From NCBI GenBank assembly GCA_008802785.1, contig VUYT01000014.1, forward strand, positions 124,001 to 188,000: a DNA stretch of 64,000 bases. Direction: 5' to 3'. The position numbers and the translations under genes were made by a program. Below, one piece after another: positions 9,948-19,947 of this stretch (position 1 is its first letter; each line of letters opens with the position of its first letter). The notes under the pieces are model-generated. The model was not told the DNA's origin, ran no database searches, and saw nothing but the letters and a program-made list of their open reading frames with translations. This DNA comes from Symmetrospora coprosmae. Lineage: Eukaryota; Basidiomycota; Cystobasidiomycetes; Symmetrosporaceae.

Positions 9948-12900
9948 TCAAAGCACATCGCTCAATACCTGGAACGGGGACGGGACAGAGATTTCGTCAG
10001 CCAAAGTGCGTCGTCTAAAACGACAGCCTGACAGAGTGGTGCACCCACCCGGAAGCCCTCCTTGTACGAGTCGAGCAGCGCCTTGATCCTCTGTCTCTCG
10101 GCCGTCAAGCCTTCGTCCTCAAAGAGGAGATCTTCGAACAAGTTTTCCTTGTACAGGCTCGCCACGAGGCGGTTCTGAACGCTCTCGCGCGAGTGCCCGA
10201 TGAGGAGGTGCATGACGGCTTTCGGGACGAGGTCCTGTATCGTTTGCCGGACAATGCTGAAGTACGTCGCAATGAGGTTCTGGATCAGGTCAATGGCCAT
10301 CTCGTCCTGGTCTGCATGGGGCCCGTGCGAGCCGTGCGCGCCACCGCTACCCGAGCCTGGGTAGCCGCCAGCAGAAGAAGACGATGTTGGCAGCATGTCG
10401 GCGTCCAGGTGACGGTCGAGGCTCTTCATATCGTACGCCGCTGCGGCTCCTTCGTGGCCCTTGCGCCCAATCAGCGGGTTGTTGGCCCGATCTCCGCCAA
10501 ACTCTGGCAATGCACTCCGCCGCCCTGCCCCGCTGTCGCTCAGCGAGCCTCCTGCCACGCTGGCGCCCCCGAAGAAGTAGTTGAGGAACGAGTCCTTCGG
10601 GTTACCCTGCTGCGCACCGTACGGGTTGCCCGGCTGCAGGTACTGGCTCGCGCCGACAGTAGGGCCCGATCGAGACGCTCCTGATCCTTGCGACTTGTCT
10701 GCGGACCCGTAAAGCGCGTCATTGACCTGGTTCCGGTTGTTGGTCGACGTCGATGTACGTCGGTCGTGGTGCGCAGAGGATGAGGAGCGAATCTTGTTGA
10801 TTTCGCGCTCGACGGCAGCAGTGTGACCTGAGGGGCCTTTCTCGTTGGGGCCTCTGCTTGCGGGCCGGCCATTGCCAAGCACTGGGTACCCATCGTCGTC
10901 GCCTTCCTGTGACGATGACGCCGCGCTTCCTTCAGGCATCTCTTCCAAGTGACCGTCTGGGAAACGCTTGGCTTCGAGCTGCGCTTTCGCCCGAGCTGGG
11001 TTCGCCCGCTCAGCAGCCCGCTGCCGAGCGTACTCCTCTGTGCCGGCGCGGAAGGACGGGTGGTTGGTGTTGATGTAGGCCGTCTGGATGGAGATAAGCG
11101 ACTGCACGTATTCTGTCGTCGGACCCAAGCGCTCGCGCAGTAGCTCCGAGACGACTTCGATGAGCCGCGCATGCAGACGCGGGTAGCGTTGTAGTTCCTG
11201 CAAGGCGTGAGAGATGCAGATCAGTCTGATAGACTCGCAACCCTCTGAGCGCGTGAGTACGAAAGAGAATCACCTTGCTGGTCGAATTGTGGCAGATCTT
11301 CATGAGCTCCTCATAGACGAGCTCGACGCATCTCAAACTGGGCGGCTCGAGCAGGCGTATCTGAGGTTTGACGAGCAGCTCGAACGCAACTTCGGGGAGG
11401 AAGAGGCTTGGCCGGGGACCTTTCGAGTTCCGGATGGCGGTGCGGATATCGCTGGTGGTGAGGTTGCTCGTCGGGTTGATGCTCTCGAGGGCGTGGCCGA
11501 AGACGTCGTTGAAGATGTAGTAGATCCGGGCGCCGCCGCAGAGCTCTTTCGTCGAGGCCTCTGGCGAGGTACCGTCGATGGACGAGACAAAGTCACGCAC
11601 AAACTGCGTCATCAAGGAGAGGATAAGAGAGCCGCGATGCTGTTCGCCCAGGAAGGCGCTCCCTCCGAACGCGTTCAGTTCCTGCTGCGTCTGGCCCATG
11701 AGCGTGTTCAGGCGCGCCTTCATGTCTGGCAGCTTGTCCCTGATGTGCGACATCAAGACCTGGTTGAGCGTCTTGGCCAGGAACCTGGTACCGCAGCGAT
11801 GCGCAAGATTCCTGTAGGCCGGATGGGTCCTGAAGAACTCTGACTCGTCGTCTAGAGCCTGATCCATGGGCTTGCCAGTGACAATGTCCTGCTGGCTCCG
11901 GTTGACGACCCCAATGAAGCCTAGCTTCAGCGGGTAGACACGGCCATTGAGAATATCGAGCGCGTTCGTGCCTGCATCCATGAGGTCCAGCTTTGTGAGG
12001 ACGCCGATGGTGCGGCGACCCGCAGGGTCAATCTTCCGTGCCAGGCGGAGCGAGTCCGAGTTGGCCAGGTCGACATTTGCGGGCGAGATGGCGAGGATGA
12101 TGGTGTTTGGCTTTTCGACGTAATCTTTCACAAGTCGCTCAATTTGAACCTCAATGTTTGTCGGCTGATCGCCCACAGGGACCTTGGTCAACCCTGGCAG
12201 ATCGACCAATGTGAGATTGAGCACTTCGGTCGAGTAGATCTTCAGGTGGATCGGCTGGCGCGAGATGCCCTTGGCCGAGCCGGCAATGCGAAGTCTGCAT
12301 GGGACACAGAGCGCGGGTCAGTCTGTGAAGTTCCATTCTCGCAGGTGCCATCAGCGTCGTCGAAACGCACAACACTCACGTCTCTGCCTCAATCTCCTTC
12401 CGGATATCGTTGAAGTCGTGGTACTTTTTGCTCTGGGTATGCAAGAACTCGCCATACTCCTGTTTTGCCGGCAGCGAGCGAGATGAAGAAGAGGAGCCCC
12501 CTTCGCCTCCTGCGCTGTCGTCGCGAGATGCCTGTCGGTCCTGGGCGATGGTCGTGCTGTCTGTGGGCGCATTGTCCCGCTCCGAGGGGATGTGCACGAG
12601 CTGCAGGACGAGCGGGCGACGCGTCACGATGCCTGAGCATTTGCACAGTCAGCATTGTCAGTCATAAGCGGTTTCATGGCGTTGCATCACTGTGCCGTGT
12701 CTGTTCACGTCGTCAGGAGCAGCTCACCCTGTCCACGCGGCAGGAAGCTCCGGCCAACGATATTCTCAAGAACCTGCCATTGTCGCAGTGAGGGCAGATG
12801 GCATCAGTCTCTGTTGAACTAGACAGTTAGACGTGGCAGCAACATCCGCTTCTGCTCACGCTTGACTTTCCAGAGCTTTGTGATCCGACTGCGCGCACCC

Positions 12901-13370
12901 AAGCCAGGAGGACGGGTTCAGCAAGGTATCAAGCGGTATGCAAACATGCGTAGCAGACGCACCGACGACGATCTAGACGCAGCGGACCAGGATCACGAGC
13001 AGAAGCGCAAAGGCAGAGGAGCGCGAGCAGTCGTCAGGTAAGGCAGTTCGCGGGTGAGAAGGTCAGGAACCGGGCATGGAGCACGCTACGCACCATGGGC
13101 CTGCAAGCGGGAATGCGGACGGCTCGTGTCAGCGGAATACCAAGGAGACAGCGCGCGCACATCTATCGGATGGAACACCCACAGGTCCACTTCTGCCGCT
13201 CCAAGACTGTGGAAGATGTCCTGCAGCCGGTTCGTGACCTGGACGTGGGCGTGCACCTTCAGCCGGGCGCTTCGGGACGGCCTCAACTCAACCTCGGGGC
13301 TGCACCACCAGCACCAAGCTCAAGTGTGGCAGCAGCCTCAGCTCCCCACCTTGATAAGATCGCGCTCCAT
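9948..13370 (-). CDS. VPS1: Dynamin-related GTPase Vps1
   Basis: Self-assembling GTPase for Golgi/endosome-to-vacuole traffic, endocytosis and peroxisome fission. Ten exons on the minus strand: 13370-13350, 13238-13183, 13100-13094, 12972-12963, 12888-12860, 12773-12728, 12632-12380, 12294-11274, 11197-10049 and 9968-9948; sum 2613 bases (870 residues). The N-terminus reads MERDLIKVTNRLQDIF. The P-loop GSQSSGKS is near residue 33, then LPRGQGIVTRR (switch I), DLPG (G3) and TKLD (G4). The C-terminal GED ends SYKEGFRVLSDVL, as in yeast Vps1. Exons 3 (7 nt) and 4 (10 nt) encode only LPM and IVVV and are essential for frame. The region between the middle domain and GED is an expanded low-complexity insert that explains the length above the usual ~700 residues. 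Confidence 0.95.
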
Positions 13371-13749
13371 CTTTGCAATCTTCCTGCGTTGGTGCTGCTG
13401 CTCGTGCAGCTGGCTATGCTACCCGGTTCCCCTGGCACAGTGTGTGCAGACCCTGGCCGGCTGGCGGGCAAGGCGATGCGATGTGATGCGCCGAATAGGG
13501 TGGACTGTCTGCCTGCACTGTGCGTGACCCTGGACGCTGCTGTCTACGTGGTGTCGCTGCTGCTGTGCGACTGGACAAGGGAAGAGCTGGCCGCACCCGC
13601 TGGTCACGGGCGGCCGGAACAGGAGGAACGGGGTGACGTGCCCCCACAGCCGGCGAAGAGCCAGGATCAGGACAACGCTTTTATCGGCACTCTTTCCCTA
13701 GGCTACAGTGGACGGCACACTACAGTACATGGCACATACTCCCACGAGC
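13371..13749. other. Intergenic, VPS1 promoter and SERINC 3' end
   Basis: Gene-free interval between two genes on the minus strand. A long plus-strand open frame here is antisense and shows no family resemblance. Confidence 0.5.
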
Positions 13750-15747
13750 TCAATCGAACCGCTCCGGGAAGAGGACCGGAGCGACGAGCGTCCATCCATA
13801 CAGGACAAGGCAGAGCCACCCGCTCACAATCCGCACCCACATGGCCACGGTCGACCGCCCTATCTTCACCGGCTGGTAGTCGCTGTTCCCGTCCTGCTGG
13901 ATGGACACGACGTTCCAGTTGGTGAGAAGCATGGCAATGTACATTGTCGACAGGAAGAAGCTGCATGACGAAAAACCGGCGGTACAAATCAGCCAATTGA
14001 TCTCGCGCGTCGGCGAGTACTCGCACGGCAAGCGCTCATGAACACCCACATGATATGAAAGTACGTGTAATTGTACTTTGTCACGACCCGCTCGTCGTCG
14101 CGGTCTTCTGATCCTGGGGCGCCTGCATCACTCCCGTCATCGTCGTCGTCGTCGTCAAGCCGCATCTCGTCCAGAGCCGACTCCGGCAGCGACCCGGCGT
14201 CAACAGCAGCCTTGAGCGCCTGGTAGCGCATGCTCTCCTGCTTCCGCGGCTGCTGCGGCCTGGGAGCAAGTGCGCCCATCTCCTCATCGTCGTCCCCGCC
14301 GCCGCTGCTCTCCGGCAGCCTGATCTGCCCCGTCCCGCTATCGAGCGACGTCATAGCCCGCTGCTTCTTTCCGCGGAGCGCTTTGCTCTGCGTCGCTGCG
14401 CGCGACGTCGAGTACGCAATGGCCAGGAAGGTGAAGAGCGCCCCGAGCACGACCATGGAGGTCTGGGCGCCCTCGGCGCGCGCGGTGAGCGGGTTGCACT
14501 GCTTGTCGTCCCGATTCGCCACGGCCGACGTGACGAGGTACGTACAGTACGCCACGACCATTCCGGACTGCCCCAGCCCGGCCTTTGGGTTGGCGTCCTG
14601 CACCGCTGGAGTGACCGAGATGAACGAGACAAGGAGGCACAGGATGAGGTTGAACGTGATGAAGAACTGGTTCAGTCCGCACGCCGAGTTTGACCCAAAG
14701 AAGACATAGTCGACCACGGTGAGCGCAATCTGGGCAGCGTAGCACGAGAGCGTCGAGCCGATGAGGATGTTCCGCCAGAAGGTCGAGTTGGGGTCTTCGG
14801 AGTTCTCCCAGTTGTCGAGGCAGCGCTCGGACCACGAGTGCGCAAAGTCGATGAGCAGGACCAGCCCGATAAAGATGAAGACGGCTGCTCCGATGAGAGA
14901 GACGTAGCGCGAGTAAAAGACGAAGAAGCCGTTAGGGATGAAGAAGGACAAGACGAGCAGGGCGAGCCAGGCCAGGATCTTTGGTCCCCACCAGCTAAAG
15001 CAGAGGGAGGCTATGGATCAGCACAGACCCTAGAATGGAAGAAGGGCTCTAGATGCACTCACCCATTCTGAATGGCCGCTCGCTTGGTCTTTGTGTTGTT
15101 GACGCCGACCAGCAGACATGCGAGGATGAGGTGGAACAGGCCGAGGGCGAAGTTGATGCGGTGGACCTGGTAAGACAGGGCTGGAGCATCAGCACATCCC
15201 TCCATCAGTCGTCATTGACGAGACCCAGCAGCGGAGATCGCAATCTCGCAGTACTGACAGCCAGCACGCCGTAGCAGGTTCCTTCCTTGCAGTCGAGCTG
15301 CGGCGACCCGGGTTCACGAGGCGGACGTCGTCAGCCGATGCATCGGGACATGCATGCACGCAACCGCTTGTGCAGGACCACGCAGTCACCGCACCTTGAG
15401 ATAGTCATAGCTCCAGGACTCGATGCGCTTTATGGCCCAGTCCGAGAGCATGATCCACGAGAGCATCGAGTTGACGAGGAGGAGGATGGAGAACCCGATT
15501 CGGGTCCTGCGGGCGGGCGGACAGGCAGACGCGGGCACGTCAGCGCGGCCATTCCGAGTGTGAGGGATACGAAGCCAGCTGTCGAGGAGACGCACGCCAC
15601 GGAGCTGTTGCAGTTGCAGCTCTTGCAGAAGGCTGTCGCCGCCCGCCCTGTGCAGGCCCCGACGACACCGCCTAGGCAGGAGAGCCCGGCGCCCGCAATG
15701 AGCGAGGAAGCTCCTCCAAGGAGCGGAATGCTAAGTAGAGCGCCCAT
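13750..15747 (-). CDS. TMS1: SERINC/TMS1 family multipass membrane protein
   Basis: Integral membrane protein of the TDE1/SERINC family, with about 10-11 TM helices; linked in other eukaryotes to phospholipid handling and serine incorporation. Exons on the minus strand: 15747-15596, 15506-15395, 15297-15259, 15166-15063, 14994-14044 and 13960-13750; sum 1569 bases (522 residues). Conserved parts seen: MGALLSIPLLGGASSL start, the Cys-rich CKSCNCNSSVATRIGFS loop, DYLKLDCKEGTCYGVLAVHR, FFIPNGFF and the C-terminal FFLSTMYIAMLLTNW plus the last helix. Exon 3 is 39 bases. A cytosolic loop of about 110 residues before the last two helices is enlarged, with a run of seven Asp. The last intron uses a GTTCAT donor, chosen because it alone restores the conserved helix. 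Confidence 0.93.
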
Positions 15748-15805
15748 AGCAACAATGCTGCCTTAGTGCTCGATTGGCTCTTGCTATTGCTGATGCTGGT
15801 GCTGT

Positions 15806-15934
15806 CCCAAAGGAGGGTGGTGTCATTTTGGTGGACGACTTGGCCTTAGGTCCACCGCGACATCCTGCCCTTTCTATAGGGATGCCCTCAACAGAGCCAT
15901 TGCAAGATCGCGCGCATCGTACGGTCGAAGAAGC
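15806..15934 (+). pseudogene. Relic fragment of the GT90 glycosyltransferase gene
   Basis: This stretch matches the start of exon 2 of the GT90 gene (20487-20608), same strand. The best blocks are identical over 18 bases (ending CCCTTTCTA) and 13 bases (GGGATGCCCTCAA). The translated relic reads EGGVILVDDL, then IGMPSTEPLQDRAHRTVEEA, against ENGVILLDDF and LGMPSKPLQDRARRMVEDT in the intact gene. Relative to the parent there is one extra base and later two extra bases, which together restore the frame. No other GT90 exon is seen nearby. It lies between the SERINC start and the next gene, so it is likely a decayed partial duplication, now in the SERINC promoter. Confidence 0.8.
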
Positions 15935-16029
15935 GATCAGCGAGAAAAGACGGCGGAGAGGCATAGTGATGCTACATTAAGGCTACATGAAGAGTCCGCT
16001 GAATACAGGGGACAGACTGGGAGGCCGTC

Positions 16030-16742
16030 TCACTTGCGTAGAGTGTCTCCCCTGAAGCTCAAGTAGGCATGGGTCCAATCAGGCCAATCGAACGGCTTCC
16101 ACTGAAACGCTTGAAGCAACCGCCGCCCTCGCTCGTCTACTGACAAGACTTGGTTCATGTCGTTGCGGGCCTCTGATTGCAGTCCCCGCATCCGGGCGAG
16201 CATGAGCTGAGCGTGGCGGAGCTGCAATCCTTCTGGGTGGTCGAGATGGGCGCGAATGATGGGCCACACCATGTCGACATGCGGCGACAGCAGGGCGAGC
16301 GAACCGTACTCCTGCTCCTGCAGCACCTTGGCCAAGTCGTCGAGAGTGGCGAATGCGATTCGCTGCAGAGAAGGGAAAGAGGGAGGAGCGATAGCAGGAG
16401 AGGTGTCAGCTTGACCATGTGGCTGGCCCGCGACAGAGCAGTATTGCAGGGTCGCCCCTTTTGACATACCCGTACTTCCTCTAGGCTTTGTCTCGTATAG
16501 CAGAACCGGAAATCCTCCTGCAGGCTCTTGACTGGATGCGGTGCCGCTGTCGTCCGCTTAGCGAAGTCCGGATCAAGCTTGAGGATGTTCGTGAAGACAG
16601 AGGAGAGCCATTCCTTGAGCCATTTGATGTTTGCGATCCAGTCCTGAGCCGTCTCTGGATGCGCGATGTCGGGTCTATACTCGTCGAGAGGGTACTTTGA
16701 CGGGCTCAGGTTGAGCAGTGCGTCCAGCCAATGTAGCAGCAT
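16030..16742 (-). CDS. Unrecognised 201-residue protein
   Basis: Exons 16742-16470 and 16362-16030 on the minus strand, joined over a 107-base intron, give 606 bases (201 residues). I do not recognise the family. The sequence is soluble-looking and helix-rich, with many Trp and Leu (LLHWLDALLNLSP, DWIANIKWLKEWLSSVF, QWKPFDWPDWTHAYLSF); no signal peptide, membrane segment or known catalytic motif is seen. It starts divergently from the next gene, 349 bases away. Both introns here have good donor and acceptor sites, which supports a real gene. An upstream exon cannot be excluded. Confidence 0.65.
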
Positions 16743-17091
16743 CTCTGCTGGTAGGGGAACGAGGAGGGCGGCGGTATGATGGTGCGAGAGTGTGTGTCGA
16801 TGACGAACGAAGCGCCCCTAAGCGCTGCCGCAATATGCGTGGCTCCGTGAACAGTCGGCGTAAATAAAAGGAGGGCAAGCCCGGCCGCGGCCTGGTGACA
16901 CGGGCAGCTGAACGCCACGGCCAGCCCAAGAATGAGCAGGGTTCAGATTCAAAACAGCACAGCTTGGAAAAAGGTGAGCCAGCAGCAAGGGCTGAGCCTG
17001 TCAACAGACTCGCTATGCTTGTTGTTTCTGCTTCCACCCTTCTGCCGTTGCACCTCCGCCACTGGCCACACGTGACGATTTCTACCTGACC
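16743..17091. promoter_or_regulatory. Divergent promoter region of two small genes
   Basis: Intergenic stretch between two divergent starts. An AT-rich TAAATAAAAG motif at about 16860-16869 could be a TATA-like element; the rest is featureless. Confidence 0.35.
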
Positions 17092-17610
17092 ATGGATACA
17101 ATCACCGTCATTGAGTCCATTGGGGTCGCCGCTGGGGCCTACGTGGCCCTGTCAATGGCCCTGTACGGGGGTCTGCCCGGCTTCCGCGTCCTCTGGGCGC
17201 TGACGGCACCGCTGAGTAGCAGGACAGGCTACTCACCTTACTTAGAGCAGCAACAGCTCGCGGTGCGTCACATATGTATCGCGGCAAACTGCGTGTCATT
17301 CCGCGAAATGCCGAGCAGATGTGTCCTTCCCTTCACACATCAGACGGCGAGTATCGCGTCCACTCGGGCCATGCTCGGCGCGTTCATCGGTCCCGCAGCA
17401 CCCATGATTGCGGCCAGGATTGAGCTTTGGAAGCAAGTGTCCGACGAAATTACCGGCTATGAGAGACTGGCTGCGGATTCCTGGCCAGGGCGCCTCGGTA
17501 TCGCAATTGCTGGTCTGTGCCGCTTCCAAACGGAGGTCTTCTTTGCATTACGGTACGACGCGCTACAAGACATCACTGCCGAGTTGAATGCTCATTTCAA
17601 CGCTGCGTAA
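17092..17610 (+). CDS. Unrecognised small protein with N-terminal hydrophobic segment
   Basis: Exons 17092-17262 and 17344-17610 (438 bases, 145 residues). The 81-base intron has no in-frame stop, so the unspliced form (172 residues) is also open. The N-terminus SIGVAAGAYVALSMALYGGL is a likely membrane segment or signal anchor. A second semi-hydrophobic stretch follows (AMLGAFIGPAAPMIAARI) and then an amphipathic C-terminal half. No family was recognised. Confidence 0.55.
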   Translation: MDTITVIESIGVAAGAYVALSMALYGGLPGFRVLWALTAPLSSRTGYSPYLEQQQLAVRHICIAANCVSFREMPSRCVLPFTHQTASIASTRAMLGAFIGPAAPMIAARIELWKQVSDEITGYERLAADSWPGRLGIAIAGLCRFQTEVFFALRYDALQDITAELNAHFNAA

Positions 17611-17923
17611 GTCTTTGTCATCCTCGCGTGCCAGGCGCCTTTGTGCGTGCCAACAAGCCGACCTCCGTCCTTCCCTTGCTCTGCGCACTTCCTTTACAAC
17701 CTATCCCCCAACAGAGATGGCAATTAGCAGCTGGCCACAGGGATCTCCATCCGAAGCACCTCGCATTCACCTAGCAAGAGGTGACTCGGCCTTCTCACTC
17801 AGCATCATCTATGTGTGGATCTTGGAATGTACAAAACGCAGTGTCGGATTATGTCTGGGAATTGGCAAGCATGCCTGTACGTAGTCGGCTTGCAGGTAGG
17901 CTTTAGCTATCTATCATGTACGC
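17611..17923. other. Intergenic, no gene seen
   Basis: Convergent interval between the small plus-strand gene and the UBA4 stop. It holds only short uninformative frames. Confidence 0.45.
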
Positions 17924-19785
17924 TCAGTAAAGTGGGAATGTCGGATCGACGCGAGTCCATGCTTGCAGTCCGCCCCGAAGATCGCGGATTCTGGCGTAGC
18001 ATGTACCACTACGAGAGCGCAGGACCCTCGCATCGGCGAGGGAGTCGTTGCCACGGCGGCATAGCAGGACTACGTCGTTTTCCGACTGATTCTCCTCTTC
18101 CAGCAGCGCCGTGAGCAAGGAGGGATCGCGCCGGATGTCCGCATGCGGCAGGTCTTTCGTAGCACAATACGCAGACACAGTCAGCCAATGCGGCGAGAGG
18201 GTAGAGCTGTGCATCACTCACTGAGCGAGCCAGGCAGAGCACATATACCAAACTCGACTGCCGGGCGCACGTCGACTAGCACAGGCCGCCGGCCCGTTTC
18301 TTGCATCTCCCAGAGATCCTTCGCGCTCACGCGCGCATCTGCCGGCGTTTCCGCAATGCCGCAAAAGGCGGCTGCCTCATCGGCTACGTTACTGGTAGAG
18401 GCATCCCGTGTGCGCTGTACATCGGTACCGCAGCCCGGACAGCCGGGTTTCCTCCCGCGCAGCTTGACGTTGCGGAACATCGGGAACGAGAGGGGCGAGA
18501 ATAGCGTCATGCAGGGCTTGAGGTCTACGCAGGGAAGCGTCAAGAGTACTTCAATGTCAGCCAGGTCGGAGCGACGCTGACATGCGCACCGTCTGCTCCA
18601 TCGTGCTCACCGTGCGCGCCGACGAGAAGCTTGATGGCGTCGTTCGCCATGAGCGTCCCGATGACCCCGACGATAGTCCCGAGGATCCCGTCGTCTTCAC
18701 AATTGCCGCTGTTGTCCTGCGCGCTTGGCGGGTAGATGCAGCGGAGACATGGCCCTCTCACAGCCTCGGGCGTTCCTGGCTCTCCATCGGCTGATGCAGG
18801 TACGCTCTTGGCTTCAACGGACGTCCTCGTGCGCAATTCTGGCAGATTCCAGACGCCCGACCAGCCCTCGAGACCCACGGCACCGCCGCTGACGAGTGTC
18901 ACGCCTGCTTGCACACAAGCATCCGAGAGGAGGTAGCGCGTCTTGGCGTTATCGCTGCAGTCGAGGACAAGATCGAACGCCGGCAGATCGATAGTCGGAC
19001 TCTGTCCCTGTATCGATGTTGCAGCGAATCGCTCCACTATTGGAGTGACCTGGACGCGCGGGTTGATGCTGCAGATGCGGAGCGGAGAGGCCCTCCGTCT
19101 GTTAAGAAGCACCAATGCTTGAAACGAACGGTCGTCGCAAGCTCAATGTCGCACCTTCGCATCCCGATCTTTGCACTCTCTGCCTTCGCCATGCCAACTC
19201 TAGATTGGGCATGCAAGACTTGCCGATGCAGGTTTGACGTCTCGACCGTGTCGTTATCGACAATGGTGATGTGGCCTGCCTTGCGAGCAAAGTCGGCAAT
19301 GTGACAGCGTCAGTTGTGAATCAGTAACTGTCGTCAGGGATGTATAGTCTTCAGGAGAGCCTTCAGGGTCGAGCCGTATAGAGCAAACCCTGTTGTGCCG
19401 CCACTCACCTACACCAGCTCCGGCCAGATACAGCATCGCGGGGCAGCCCAGCCCGCCTGCTCCAACGACAAGGATGCGACCACGCTTGAGGGCGAGCTGT
19501 CCTGTGCGGGGCAGATGATACGCTCAGCGCGGGCTTCGAGGACTCTCTCGCCCGGAGATCCGGCCTCGCACCGGGCAAGCCAAAGCCCGGCAAGATCATC
19601 TGGCGGCCGTATCGCTTGTACTCATCCAGGCGGAGAGGGAGATGAACAGGCGTGCGCGCTTCCTGCTCTGCATCATCGAGACGCTCGAGCTCGGCTTCTA
19701 GGGACGACAGCTCGGCGCGGAGTGCCTCGATCCGCATCTCGAGGTCGTTTCGTCTGCGGTCGAATCGCGTATGCTCGCTCGACAT
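17924..19785 (-). CDS. UBA4: Uba4/MOCS3: E1-like adenylyltransferase-sulfurtransferase
   Basis: Activates Urm1 by adenylation and thiocarboxylation for tRNA wobble-uridine thiolation and urmylation; MOCS3 homologues also serve molybdopterin synthase. Minus-strand exons: 19785-19572, 19501-19409, 19275-19155, 19098-18590, 18524-18222 and 18153-17924; sum 1470 bases (489 residues). An N-terminal coiled coil is followed by [11 protein letters not shown], the nucleotide loop [20 protein letters not shown] and the zinc pair CLRC...CPGC. The E1 catalytic Cys lies in the [11 protein letters not shown] loop. The C-terminal rhodanese domain has DVRPAVEF and the active-site loop CRRGNDS. All key residues are present. 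The start is the ATG giving MSSEHTRFD; one upstream in-frame codon set exists but is not conserved. Confidence 0.95.
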
Positions 19786-19947
19786 ATAGAGGGCTCCCGA
19801 CGATCGATAACCTAGAGATTTAGGGCGTCGCAATCGCGCAAGAGTCAGAAGAGAGTTCGGTCGCGCGGGCGCTACGGTATCATAGCGAGGTCACGTTTTC
19901 TTTCAGCCCGACCCTGGAGGGACTGTCCCGCCAGCGCTAGCATACTG
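19786..19947. promoter_or_regulatory. Compact bidirectional promoter, UBA4/GT90
   Basis: Only 162 bases separate the two divergent start codons, so both genes must share this control region. No TATA box was seen. Confidence 0.6.

Noticed and set aside
13095-13925. 276-residue plus-strand frame
   Set aside because: It is antisense to VPS1 exons 1-3 and the SERINC end, both of which show conserved protein sequence on the other strand.
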